Of a stretch of DNA of 64,000 bases, positions 58,301 through 63,130 are shown piece by piece. How positions within the stretch are numbered: the stretch's first letter is position 1; each line of letters starts with the position of its first letter. The DNA is from Paragonimus skrjabini miyazakii (taxonomy: Eukaryota; Platyhelminthes; Trematoda; Plagiorchiida; Troglotrematidae), in assembly GCA_014338405.1 (NCBI GenBank), contig JTDE01022276.1, forward strand, positions 16,177 through 80,176, given 5' to 3'. The position numbers and the translations under genes are program-made. The notes under the pieces were generated by a model. It was not told the origin of the DNA. It did no database searches and worked only from the letters and a program-made list of their open reading frames with translations.

Positions 58301-61300
58301 CGGAGAAAGTCAGCTTACTGAACACCTGTAATTATTAGCTTGTGTATCATGTAGTCATTTACCAACACACTTTCATTGTCATATAAAATGGTTCGTCTTT
58401 CCTTGCCCTCAGTAGCTTGAACTTTGGAATTTGTGAGCTGCTGAAGTTATTGTGCTTGCGTTTCTTGGACTGGTTCTTTGTCTGAGAACCATAATGTTGA
58501 ATAACTCTATCTTATCCAGTATTCAGTCGTTACTTTAACTGAACTCAATCCTCCTTTATATGCTTTGGCTTCTCTGAATATTTGAATTGGTTTCCTTTCT
58601 TCTCGACACAAATATTCTGGGCACCTAGTGAGCTCAAAACTTTCTTGTGGTCAAATGTTCATCAGTGATTCGATTTGCCGTAGCTAAACAACCGCTTAGA
58701 GTGTTCATAATCTTCCACACACTCGTTTTTGGTCGTTCTCACATTATTGATTCATTTCCCCTCTTTCTTCGACTGGACTCAGTATTTCAACGCTTGACTG
58801 TGAATTACGACGAAAAGTTTACCTTGGGTGCGTTCAACTTGTCGTTGTGGCTTAGTCTCCAGAGTTACAAACTCAGAGATTGCATGATGTTTCATAGTCT
58901 TGTTTTCTCCTGTTGTAGTGGAATGATCCAAAGCAAAACCCAGGAAGATACCCTGTAAGTAGTGACAAATTTCGAAGTTCGGGAGAATAGTGTAGCAAGT
59001 CAGGACCACAAATGAATACATTTCATGTAATCCAAACAGGATTTCAGGTTATGTCAGTGGTGACGTATAAAAGAAATTACCGCACTCAGTGTGTCAACAT
59101 AAGGTGAAGTGTTAGTAAGTAGAGTTTGGATATGGTTTCGAGGACCAAGTCCGTTTTCGTACGAGCTTTCAAGCAGGTGCGACGATTGTAGGTTCATCAG
59201 TACATCCCTAAAGTTTCCAAGTATCAGCTGATGGACACATTGAAAACGACACTAATTGACGAGTGTTTAAGAAAAGGAAATGAAAGCAGCCACTAATAGG
59301 TTAAGAACATTTGGTCGTGTTCATCTCCCGGGCTGAGGTTCACGTAACTTACCGGGCTCCCTGGAGAAAACATTGAGGGCTATAACAGCGAATCGAATTT
59401 AATTGCGTAGTGCTGACTGTTTGAGTTTATACCTAAAGATTCGAGAATTAAATGTCAGCCCATTTTATCACTTCTAAACTAGTGTCCGTTCTTGTTATTA
59501 TGGTTGTTTAACAGTAAAACATTGTTTTAAATTACTAGTAAGTTGCCGTCGTTTATCAGAACCGGCACCTAATGTGCTCATTTTCATACCACCCTCTATT
59601 GATTCTCACCATCCGACTGTTCAAATTTGCGTTTCACTTCGTATTCACTGGATGGAGGTAACGAGGTTAACACTTGAGACTTGGTGATACTAAGGTTAAT
59701 ACAGTACGAGACGTTGTGTGATAGTCTACTAAAACAATAGAACTCCCTTTCATATGTAAGATATCCGCACCAAATTTTGTACGAATGAATTCAAACAGTT
59801 TGGGCGTCGTGTTTAACATGTTATTGATAAATGGATTGAGAATAACACAACGTTATGAGCAAGTTGTAATACTCTACGTTTCAACCACCTCGGGTGGTCT
59901 TCCTCAGGATTGTTGTAATCGAAATCACACTGACAAAGGAACAGAGGTCACGTGGGATTTGCCGTGGTTAGGTCAATCTGCGCTGCCACTGAATTGGTTG
60001 GTCGAATCGTTTGCCCATTAGGTGGGGGTAAGACTGATGTAGATAAGGTTCGTCTGTGTCTGGTGTTGTTTATCAATCCACGCCACACTGCGGACAGGGG
60101 TTTGCTATTATTGCGACTAACACAAACGTGTTGTGTGTAAGTGGTGAGAGCTTCAGCGCAGCAGCGCTCCGCATGGGAAGGCAGAACTCTATGAATCACT
60201 CGCGCTTGATCAAATGGTTGATCAATGGTTCTCTGAGGAAGGCCACCCGAGTTGGTTGAAACGTAGAGTGTTACAACTTATTTCTTTTCATAGTCTGAAG
60301 TTTTTGAAAATACGGCCTTTGTAAGGTTGGGCTTTACAAAATTTACTTTCCATGGTTTTCCGTGCTTTGGGAAGGAAGTAATAAACTATGCCTTCTGTAA
60401 AGATACAATAAATCCGATTGACAGACGATGGCATGCTCACCTGGCCAGTTTGTTATGCACCATTATTTATCCGGAAGTTGACGAAAGCACTGTAATTAGA
60501 CTTGTGTTTTGTGTATGGTACACTAAAATATTGAATCCTATGAAGGACAGTGACTGTCAAGGAGTTCCTCGGAATGTGTGTAAACTATTGAAGACTGAGA
60601 ACTTAAGTAGACCACCAACTAACAGTGTCATTACCGGAACACTGTCGGTAAACGCATGTTGGTTATTTTATCCACTTCTTTGTTATTCAAAGATGACGTT
60701 AGTTTACATGATGTGGTTGTTTATTCCCTCGCTTACCAATACCAGAGTTGATGACCTGGTATAGTTCTTAGCGCATATTACAAACACTTGCGTGGTCCAT
60801 AGCTCAGTAAGCTAACTTTTATAGCTTTCCTCAATGAAATTTGTTCTTTTTCTTGTTTTCAATGATCGAGTTAGTATTCAGCCACTTTTTTCCACTTCCA
60901 CGTTTCGTCATTGAATTGCTGACATTTTTTGTGCTATACCAATTCTTGCAGTTCACCGCAATTGTCGGAGAGCCTGCTCGGTCTGCCCGACTACGTGGTG
61001 AATCATTGGTAGCAGAGGCACTGCGACGTGAATCTGAGGAAGCTTCTCTGTATGACTTATCGCAACACATTGAATGGTTGTCTTCTGTTCTTAGCAGTTC
61101 TAGCCGAAGCTTTATTTTACCAATGCGTGCTCGTGAGCAGCTTGATCATTGCTTGCATCGAATGAAAACAGTTCGAGCTGTTGGCTCACAAAACCACCGA
61201 GTGCAGTCATCCGATGTGCTTGTGGACGACTTTGCCAAACTGCTGTCGCAGAACGAGGCCGTTAACCCCGATGTGGTGTTGGTCACTCCGATTGACTTCT

Positions 61301-61314
61301 CAAGTTCAGAACTG
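6419..61314 (+). CDS. AARS2: Mitochondrial-type alanyl-tRNA synthetase, split gene, 13 exons (partial at both ends)
   Basis: This entry spans the whole gene; the coding parts are exons 6419-6753, 7448-7653, 9802-9947, 15014-15338, 17794-18027, 23915-24322, 24988-25099, 30636-30929, 46709-46923, 49413-49565, 51534-51827, 54078-54302 and 60952-61314. The enzyme charges tRNA-Ala with alanine and hydrolyses mischarged Ser/Gly-tRNA-Ala. Seen directly: class II core motifs (NAGMNQFKPLFLG, HHTMFEMLGSWSFGDYYK, DTGMGLERL), the editing-domain metal motifs HTGQH and CSGTH, and the C-terminal helical region. All introns are GT-AG and phases agree at every junction (phase 1 after exons 1, 7 and 8, phase 2 after exon 3, otherwise 0). 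The sum is about 1103 codons, longer than typical AARS2 because of an insertion in exons 5-6. The mitochondrial assignment rests on closer resemblance to AARS2 than to cytosolic AlaRS and is inference. No initiator ATG lies in exon 1, and the C-terminal approximately 100 residues are missing, so both ends are incomplete. Confidence 0.9.
6754..7447 (+). other. AARS2 intron 1
   Basis: GTGAGC donor and TTTTACCAG acceptor. I see no gene or repeat in it. The first bases of the following exon (GT ATG AAT) restore the conserved N-A-G-M-N-Q string when joined to exon 1, which fixes both boundaries. Confidence 0.8.
7448..7653 (+). CDS. AARS2: AARS2 exon 2: ATP/alanine-binding catalytic core
   Basis: Sixty-nine residues beginning GMNQFKPLFLG and continuing through RATNSQPCIRIGGRHDDL to HHTMFEMLGSWSFGDYYK. 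This is the most conserved block of AlaRS, containing the class II motif 2 arginine (in CIR.GG) and the strand-loop-strand that binds ATP. The acceptor is TTTTACCAG ending at 7447, and the donor GTGAAT starts at 7654 right after the lysine codon (phase 0). No catalytic residue that I can recognise is altered. Confidence 0.93.
7654..9801 (+). other. AARS2 intron 2, no recognised element
   Basis: About 2.1 kb without recognisable transposon or gene. An open frame around 8525-8660 reads superficially like the next synthetase segment (IP...TRDL) but is superseded by the true exon at 9802. Confidence 0.7.
9802..9947 (+). CDS. AARS2: AARS2 exon 3: catalytic core, insertion between motifs 2 and 3
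   Basis: The exon reads AEACSYMWNFLTKVLGLP, then ALYVTYFGG, then QTRNIWLNLG. This matches the AlaRS segment that follows GDYFK (E.A...AW..LT...G.P...L..TYF.GD....TRDIWL.LG). The acceptor is TTGTAG at 9801; the donor is a perfect GTAAGT at 9948. It ends in phase 2 (two bases of a glycine codon), completed by the single leading base of exon 4. The phase fit on both sides and the family match make it secure despite its short length and the absence of a long open frame around it. Confidence 0.92.
10760..10990 (-). mobile_element. Tc1/mariner transposase remnant (C-terminal DDE region)
   Basis: Read on the minus strand, the stretch around 10770-10830 gives LD-stop-LNCSLHLSPVENLWDTLAR. This is a decayed form of the Tc1-family signature LDWP..SPDLNPIENLWD.L, which holds the third acidic catalytic region. 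Just upstream on the same strand a shifted frame gives HTINV, where the family has INVLDW. Stops and frame shifts are frequent, so this is a dead fossil. I could not locate terminal inverted repeats, so its true ends are unknown. It lies in AARS2 intron 3. Confidence 0.45.
12614..14515 (-). mobile_element. LINE-A (RTE-like) non-LTR retrotransposon, 5'-truncated copy
   Basis: The minus strand carries the 3' half of the LINE-A family. Pieces are an EN-RT linker (14091-14342), RT motifs with RPGRGCIDHVFTFRQILEQR (around 13920-14010), the palm region at 13550-13633 reading LTDLDYA then HG, and the C-terminal domain LRSIARIRWHQGVSNEEVRKR (12950-13173). The catalytic YADD box reads YAHG at 13583-13594. 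The 3' end is marked by a CATCATCATCA run at 12614, the family's simple-repeat tail. It is close in sequence to the copy at 18209-22190 and shares its 3' UTR. Many stops and frame breaks show it is inactive. Confidence 0.8.
15014..15338 (+). CDS. AARS2: AARS2 exon 4: core with motif 3
   Basis: The exon encodes LPFGVEHNFWRAG, CGPSTEIHVD, PQVMELWNCVFI and the class II motif 3, FVDTGMGLERLACVMQ, where the arginine contacts ATP. These match AlaRS in order and spacing. Acceptor CTATTAAG ends at 15013 and the leading T completes the Gly codon from exon 3. Donor GTAGGT begins at 15339 directly after CAG, in phase 0. A slightly odd feature is RAGQSSGAGLCGP where most AlaRS have EMGDTGPCGP, so the loop is diverged but the CGP turn is kept. 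Confidence 0.92.
15339..17793 (+). other. AARS2 intron 4
   Basis: About 2.5 kb. Short open stretches occur (15768-16013, 16144-16250, 16608-16817) but I could not tie any to a family, and the synthetase reads straight across the junction (MQ then GVTSTYDSDAF). I see no repeat family here. Confidence 0.65.
17794..18027 (+). CDS. AARS2: AARS2 exon 5: end of core and start of lineage insertion
   Basis: It begins GVTSTYDSDAFTPLLEFI, the AlaRS segment after motif 3 (typically SNYDTD.F.P....I), then PPKYGGE. After that, about 43 residues have no counterpart in AARS2 that I know (start FLPFCRQHLS, end APKKGTR); the region is rich in charged residues. Acceptor TTAACAG ends at 17793; donor GTAAGA starts at 18028; phase 0 at both ends. 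The insertion continues into exon 6. Confidence 0.9.
18209..22190 (-). mobile_element. LINE-A (RTE-like) non-LTR retrotransposon, near full-length, degenerate
   Basis: Reading on the minus strand from about 22190: a 5' leader, then the ORF start near 21758 leading to MRINIGAFNVRTLKQIG (endonuclease N-terminus), SETKIQ (around 21350), AGDMDAQVGRL (20950-21010, endonuclease GD.NA-type motif), the linker (20220-20684), and RT from about 20239 with RPGWGCIDNISTLRQILEQR, FLDYKVAFDSV and GVHQGCPLSP. The C-terminal domain LYGSETWPLRVEDL...FDHRCLRSIARI lies at 18742-19167. The 3' end is a CATCATCATCA run at 18209. The RT catalytic box reads YAEY at 19325-19336 instead of YADD, and the frame is broken several times, so it is inactive. 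RTE affiliation is from memory of the domain layout. Confidence 0.85.
23915..24322 (+). CDS. AARS2: AARS2 exon 6: end of insertion and tRNA-recognition helices
   Basis: The first 39 or so residues, up to LITRWH, complete the lineage insertion. The family sequence resumes with RDTAYRLLVDHSRALAHSLA, DGLLPG, and LALKLRQLIQRSTRAA, matching the AlaRS helices that read tRNA-Ala (DTAYR...DH.R....C..DG..P...G..L..I.RRA.R). It ends near NLVAEVAKRE followed by a serine-rich stretch. Acceptor CCCGTCAAG ends at 23914; donor GTGAGG starts at 24323; phase 0 on both sides. The acceptor is inferred from phase and a pyrimidine-rich lead; an alternative AG a few bases away would change only the insertion. Confidence 0.88.
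24988..25099 (+). CDS. AARS2: AARS2 exon 7: short helical exon
   Basis: Thirty-seven codons, including VRAFIPRVHDLELAFERCLE. This fits the AlaRS helix with E..F...L..G...LE.... The acceptor is TTACATAG at 24987 and the donor a strong GTGAGT at 25100. It ends in phase 1 with a single G that joins TT from exon 8 to give Val, so that LS-V-EQVRGLIDGKYGVP follows, in line with LSGE.AF.LYDTYGFP of the family. Confidence 0.88.
25733..25770 (-). ncRNA. Candidate hammerhead-like core, decayed Penelope-type end
   Basis: The minus strand reads CTGATGA, then a short stem-forming stretch, then GTGAATAC where an intact hammerhead has CGAAAC, followed by a TTAATAAAG stretch. This resembles the hammerhead motifs known from Penelope-like element termini but the second core strand is mutated. 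It lies in AARS2 intron 7 with no recognised Penelope RT beside it. Confidence 0.3.
26009..28900 (-). mobile_element. LINE-B non-LTR retrotransposon, degenerate
   Basis: A second LINE family, on the minus strand of intron 7. The 5' part (28380-28769) resembles the endonuclease start (RNLRKVGQQVTLASTL). A linker lies at 27445-27876, RT finger/palm pieces at 27213-27515 (VDIKVAFDSVARNVL), and an intact-looking catalytic box YTDD at 26945-26956. The C-terminal domain at 26325-26933 includes LLYGSEKRPVRNEDISRLVV and FDHRHLQQL. The 3' end is placed at an ATCATCATCACC run near 26009, by analogy with LINE-A. Stops and frame breaks separate the pieces. The 5' limit is approximate. Confidence 0.75.
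28901..30635 (+). other. Rest of AARS2 intron 7, nothing recognised
   Basis: About 1.7 kb between LINE-B and exon 8. I see no coding motif, RNA gene or repeat family here. Confidence 0.6.
30636..30929 (+). CDS. AARS2: AARS2 exon 8: linker between tRNA-binding and editing halves
   Basis: After the joined Val codon the exon reads EQVRGLIDGKYGVPVSWDML, in the place of the family's LYDTYGFP.DL. It ends with HVPFTDDSAKYSY, which matches the AARS2 segment (P.TDDS.KY.Y) just before the beta-barrel. Between them is a glycine/serine-rich stretch. Acceptor TTCCGTTAG ends at 30635; donor GTGAGT starts at 30930; phase 1 at both ends. The DTYG motif has diverged to DGKYG. Confidence 0.9.
31984..32413 (-). 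mobile_element. LINE-A 3' end fragment
   Basis: Starts with CATCATCATCATCG and then follows the same 3' UTR as the LINE-A copies at 12614 and 18209 (AGACAGCAATACATCAGTGG, then the stretch around 32110-32350). It contains no RT, so it is a severely 5'-truncated insertion. Its 5' side abuts the palindrome beginning at 32416. Confidence 0.75.
32416..32940. repeat. 525-bp near-perfect palindrome (fold-back element)
   Basis: The arms are about 32416-32659 and 32698-32940, separated by roughly 38 bp. Outer ends are CCTTTTTCC and GGAAAAAGG. Inside, matched blocks include CATACTG/CAGTATG, AAAGCCTTTCGTTTTAGTG (left) against its complement around 32870-32888, and GAGTTGTGAAGGCCG against CGGCCTTCACAACTC. 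Arms differ by scattered substitutions. No ORF or transposase motif is seen. It may be a fold-back/MITE-type DNA transposon or an inverted duplication; I found no clear target-site duplication. Confidence 0.8.
33100..35300 (-). mobile_element. LINE-B, second copy, degenerate
   Basis: The minus strand repeats LINE-B: an RT catalytic region with GYADDTAMFS (YADD at 33623-33634), the thumb/C-terminal area (33132-33450), and 5' sequence at 34840-35050 that parallels 27950-28150 of the first copy. Frames are heavily broken. Both ends are approximate. Confidence 0.65.
36386..40178 (+). mobile_element. LINE-A, near full-length copy in sense orientation
   Basis: Same family as 18209-22190 but on the + strand. 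Leader at 36386-36750 shares GTGACGGCTTGCGCATC and CAGGTAGGCCAATAGGTAGA-like blocks with the other copy. ORF start region 36752-37020 ends INIGTFNVRTLKQV; endonuclease at 37228-37587 has WIPVNSRLCAVRL and DMNVQVSRLG (the GD before MN is ED here). RT at about 38560-39221 has NIISTSxQIR-type and palm motifs, with the catalytic box YAER at 39096-39107 instead of YADD. The C-terminal domain follows at 39420-39700 and the 3' tail TGATGATG at about 40165. Not functional. Confidence 0.8.
40320..40434 (+). mobile_element. LINE-A 3' tail, second tandem end
   Basis: Contains GTTAAGCACAAGTGT, ATATACTATTGTCTATGATG and a TGATGATG run, the same 3' terminus seen at 40123-40178. It is a separate, heavily truncated insertion placed 140 bp beyond the end of the full copy. 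Confidence 0.6.
41222..41270 (-). ncRNA. Candidate hammerhead-like core, decayed
   Basis: The minus strand reads ATCTGATGAAAGGGTC, a T-rich loop, AAGGGTTTGAACAGC and then a run resembling CATAATAATAAATA. The first core strand CTGATGA is intact; the second reads GAACA rather than GAAAC. The A-rich downstream run is like that of Penelope-type termini. It is 1.1 kb from the Penelope RT fragment at 42403, but on the opposite strand. Confidence 0.25.
42403..42567 (+). pseudogene. Penelope-like element reverse transcriptase fragment
   Basis: The frame reads CSIDVQSLFTNVPLRETVDF and continues to a run of leucines before the gap. SxDVxSLFTNVPLxET is the hallmark of Penelope-like RTs (palm region around the first catalytic aspartate). 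Only about 55 codons remain; the rest is hidden by the assembly gap immediately after or has been lost. It lies in AARS2 intron 8, on the same strand as the gene. Confidence 0.8.
42568..42667. other. Assembly gap, 100 N
   Basis: Exactly 100 unknown bases, a common placeholder length for a scaffold join, so the true distance is unknown. It interrupts the Penelope RT fragment. Confidence 0.99.
42668..46708 (+). other. Rest of AARS2 intron 8
   Basis: About 4 kb between the gap and exon 9. Apart from a LINE-A 3' tail near 45470-45546 I see no gene. Short open frames (43363-43593, 45843-46091) show no family motif. Confidence 0.6.
45470..45546 (+). mobile_element. LINE-A 3' tail fragment
   Basis: Reads CTTTTGTGACAGCTAAGCAT, GAACCACTTATTTATTGCTG and then CTATGATGATGATGATGATG. 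This is the LINE-A 3' terminus with its simple-repeat tail; the body is missing. Confidence 0.6.
46709..46923 (+). CDS. AARS2: AARS2 exon 9: beta-barrel / start of editing half
   Basis: After the joined Val codon it reads SRVIGLLVPDPNTQGYLLIT, then CLVERTNFFTKEGGQDYDTG. The latter is the family's L..T.FY.E.GGQ..D.G block that opens the beta-barrel before the editing domain; FY is FF here. Acceptor TTCCTAG ends at 46708 after a strong pyrimidine tract, and donor GTGAGT starts at 46924 in phase 0. Confidence 0.92.
47950..47993 (+). repeat. tRNA-like Pol III promoter pair (SINE head or decayed tRNA)
   Basis: TGAGTGAGTTGG at 47950-47961 fits an A box and GTTTCGATCCC at 47983-47993 fits a B box, about 21 bp apart. 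No cloverleaf is evident, so this is more likely a tRNA-derived SINE head than a tRNA gene. Confidence 0.4.
49413..49565 (+). CDS. AARS2: AARS2 exon 10: beta-barrel leading to the editing domain
   Basis: Fifty-one codons: TLDVVRVEAVTSPVENTMGW through LARLCFDVEAELLVDE. In AlaRS this is the barrel segment (V......G...H.......G..V...VD...R) ending just before the HxxxH helix. Acceptor TTATCAG ends at 49412, donor GTGAGT starts at 49566, phase 0 on both sides. Sequence similarity to the family is weak on its own; the position and phase support it. Confidence 0.85.
51534..51827 (+). CDS. AARS2: AARS2 exon 11: editing domain, HxxxH motif
   Basis: Begins ARRVQLMRHHTGQHLFVWAL, the AlaRS/AlaX editing signature in which both histidines of HTGQH coordinate zinc. 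It continues with FQHHGGTVHPDYFVV and IDHLVDQVE, matching the family's GS.V....LR.DF......L...E..VN. Acceptor TTTGCACAG ends at 51533; donor GTGAGG starts at 51828; phase 0. Most AlaRS have HTATH; HTGQH is closer to free-standing AlaX proteins. Confidence 0.93.
52345..52379. repeat. (TA)n microsatellite
   Basis: An uninterrupted TA run of about 35 bp in AARS2 intron 11. Confidence 0.97.
54078..54302 (+). CDS. AARS2: AARS2 exon 12: editing domain, CxxxH motif
   Basis: Reads TYPKVVKTVCIGPEPWKADL and later SAELCSGTHLKNTADLFDCV. CSGTH supplies the remaining zinc ligands of the editing site, so the deacylase centre (HTGQH plus CSGTH) looks intact. Acceptor is a run of eight T then AG at 54077; donor GTTAGT starts at 54303; phase 0. 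A basic stretch (RSRKHTVKE) ends the exon. Confidence 0.93.
54638..54692 (+). repeat. tRNA-like Pol III promoter pair (SINE head)
   Basis: TGGTGCAGTGG (54638-54648) fits the A box and AGTTCCAATCCC (54681-54692) fits the B box with two changes. Flanking bases do not form a full acceptor stem. Probably a tRNA-derived SINE head. Confidence 0.45.
56340..57610 (-). mobile_element. LINE-C non-LTR retrotransposon, degenerate 3' part
   Basis: Minus strand of intron 12. The RT palm (56752-57144) has LLDTKRAFESVNTATL and LAQQGCSASPFLFTFVVDEM. The catalytic box reads YADG at 56756-56767. The C-terminal domain at 56359-56628 includes FDHRCLRSISSVWW. The linker with RWAELFQQ lies near 57545-57570. Its proteins differ from LINE-A and LINE-B enough to be a separate family. 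A (TA)n run at 57618 marks roughly where recognisable sequence stops. Confidence 0.75.
57618..57640. repeat. (TA)n microsatellite
   Basis: TATATGTATATATATATATA run beside the 5' side of LINE-C. Confidence 0.9.
59861..60279. mobile_element. 419-bp inverted-repeat element with hammerhead-like cores at both ends
   Basis: The outer arms, about 48 bp each (59861-59908 and 60231-60279), are inverted copies. Left arm starts AAGTTGTAATACTCTACGTT and the right arm ends AACGTAGAGTGTTACAACTT. Read outward, each arm gives CTGAGGA, a stem of the type GACCACC-CGA-GGTGGTT, then GAAAC. This is the order of the hammerhead core strands CUGANGA and GAAAC around helix II. Core positions are 59901-59907 with 59878-59882 (minus) and 60233-60239 with 60258-60262 (plus). 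The left stem pairs better than the right one. Similar motifs are known at Penelope-like termini; the inverted arrangement is unusual. The interior has an open minus frame (59948-60199) of unknown meaning. Confidence 0.6.
60952..61314 (+). CDS. AARS2: AARS2 exon 13: C-terminal coiled-coil region
   Basis: Reads FTAIVGEPARSARLRGESLV, matching the family's AVTG..A.......L at the end of the editing domain. It then gives a long helical stretch (EEASLYDLSQHIEWLSSVL, REQLDHCLHRMKTV) typical of the AlaRS C-terminal coiled coil, and ends VVLVTPIDFSSSEL. Acceptor TTCTTGCAG ends at 60951; donor GTAGGT starts at 61315; phase 0. If the intron were not removed, translation would stop two codons later. About 100 further family residues are absent from the window. 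Confidence 0.92.
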
Positions 61315-62939
61315 GTAGGTTAGGCTGACAAATTATTAATTGGCAGTGACTATCTTAACCGTACGAAATAGTTTGTCAACCTTATCGTTATTATCCCATT
61401 ATGCTTTCACTGCTACTATGACTGCAGGCTATTAATTTAAAGTTTTTCTGGTATGCAACTGGAATATGTTTTCCCACTTGTTTCCAATACATGCTTTTTC
61501 TCAGATCTATCTTGTATGCGCGTAATTCAGTCAGTGATCAGCACCAGTTACTTGAATGGACTGATAAAGCGAATTAAGAGACAAGCAGCCTGTATAGTTG
61601 TCCTTGTCAGCTAGGTTTATTCCCAAAATCATGCACGTTTGTTACACCAATTCGGTTACTTGGATGCTGATGCTAAAACAACAGACCTGGTAATTGATTA
61701 TTTCATTGCGGCACATACGGATTACAGAACCCCAACAAATATACTTAGAAAAATTTATACGTTCACTTATACTGACTGCGAGTTAGATTTATTTGACTTA
61801 AGCCAAGATGTAATTCAATCATCATCATCATCATCATAGACATGGATAAATTGACATAATTAAAACACCACATAAAAAACAATCTGTTAAAAGCGACGCG
61901 AACGGTCAGTTTCAGAATCTTGATAACTTGAATTCTCTTGCCTGTGATAATATATAAGCCAATGGACTGACCCAGATGAAGACCAGCCGATGCTAATTAT
62001 CAAACATTAGCCATCATTGACTCGAAAATAGAGCGACCAACTCTTGACGAATGCTAGTTAACTTGATTGACAACAGCACGTAGTCAACCAGGAAACAGAG
62101 GGTGGTACATCGATCGAACTATCTTATTGTTTCACACATTGTTGGGGCAACCGTAGGGAACTGTTGATGACCGACAAGTGTGAATGAATATTGCGCCAGA
62201 AAATCGGGCCGTACTGGTTCACAAATGCTTTATGTGTCCAACATAAATGTGTGCATTGCTTTACCTGCAATGGCCTTTGCTGGGCAACCATCCTTCGCTT
62301 TCATTTTCTTCAGTGATCCACAATACCCAAAATCTGTCATTACGTCAGTGGTTTACGTCGATACCTACTTACTGAACAACCATGAGAAGAATAACCTTTA
62401 GTGTAGAGATTCAGGAAGGGGAAACGATGGAACTTGACTCCTAAAATCCATGCGCTTAAACTTAAGCGATCGGTCTCAACGTATCAACACCTTGCAAACA
62501 AACAGCAGGTTTACAAACAGAGGTATGACGGTATTTGCAAAGCAACTTCTTTTCGGCTTCAATTTGGTTTTGTTGGCTGTCATCATTTTACGGACAACTC
62601 ATTCGTCCAGCCGCAACTCTCAACGACTCAAATTGGCCGTAGTCTCTCCCAGTTTCCCCATCCATATGTCAGCTGAGTCATTAGCACCCTAGTTTGGAAC
62701 ACGATGTCCGTTCGCTAACTTACTAGTAACCGTTTTCATTTCTCTTTGTTAATTCATTGAGTGTTTGCCTCGTACCTACCCCCTGGCGAGCAGCGGGATC
62801 AGCTAATAGAACACGATGTGATAACTAATGAGTTGGCATTCATAACACGCTGCTTAACCATCCAAGGCTATCTTTTTCTGGGTTTGAGTGGGTGAGCTTA
62901 ATTGAGTCCCAGAGATTAATTTTCCGTCTTCTAACCTCC
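61315..62939 (+). other. Downstream of exon 13, nothing recognised
   Basis: Probably intron 13. A CATCATCATCATCATCAT run at about 61818-61838 resembles the LINE-A tail, but no LINE sequence follows. I found no C-terminal AlaRS exon (globular C-Ala domain) here in any frame. Confidence 0.55.
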
Positions 62940-63130
62940 TAGTCACTTGTTCGCGTCTCGCATCCATCAGGTGCGGTTGAACGCAGACACCGATCGTCAA
63001 AGATTCTAATAGGCTTTGTGTCGCTAGCTTTCAGCCCCCATGTATTGTAGCCGTAGGTTAGCGTTCCTCTAACTGTGTTCTTGTAGCTGTGACCCCTAAG
63101 TTTAAGTGAGACGTTTTTTTCTGAATCACA
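62940..63130 (-). mobile_element. LINE C-terminal fragment (fourth copy type)
   Basis: The minus strand reads SLKLRGHSYKNTVRGTLTYG and then PIRIFDDRCLRSTA. This is a decayed version of the domain LYGSETWPLR...L.VFDHRCLRSIA found in the LINEs above. Sequence differs from LINE-A, B and C. Only this domain is recognisable. Confidence 0.6.

Noticed and set aside
60327..60764. 145-codon open frame in intron 12
   Set aside because: No recognisable domain, no ATG at the left edge, and such a length is not surprising in 64 kb of six frames.
61818..61838. ATCATC repeat as a further LINE-A copy
   Set aside because: Only the simple repeat matches; the LINE-A 3' UTR does not follow, so it may be an ordinary microsatellite.
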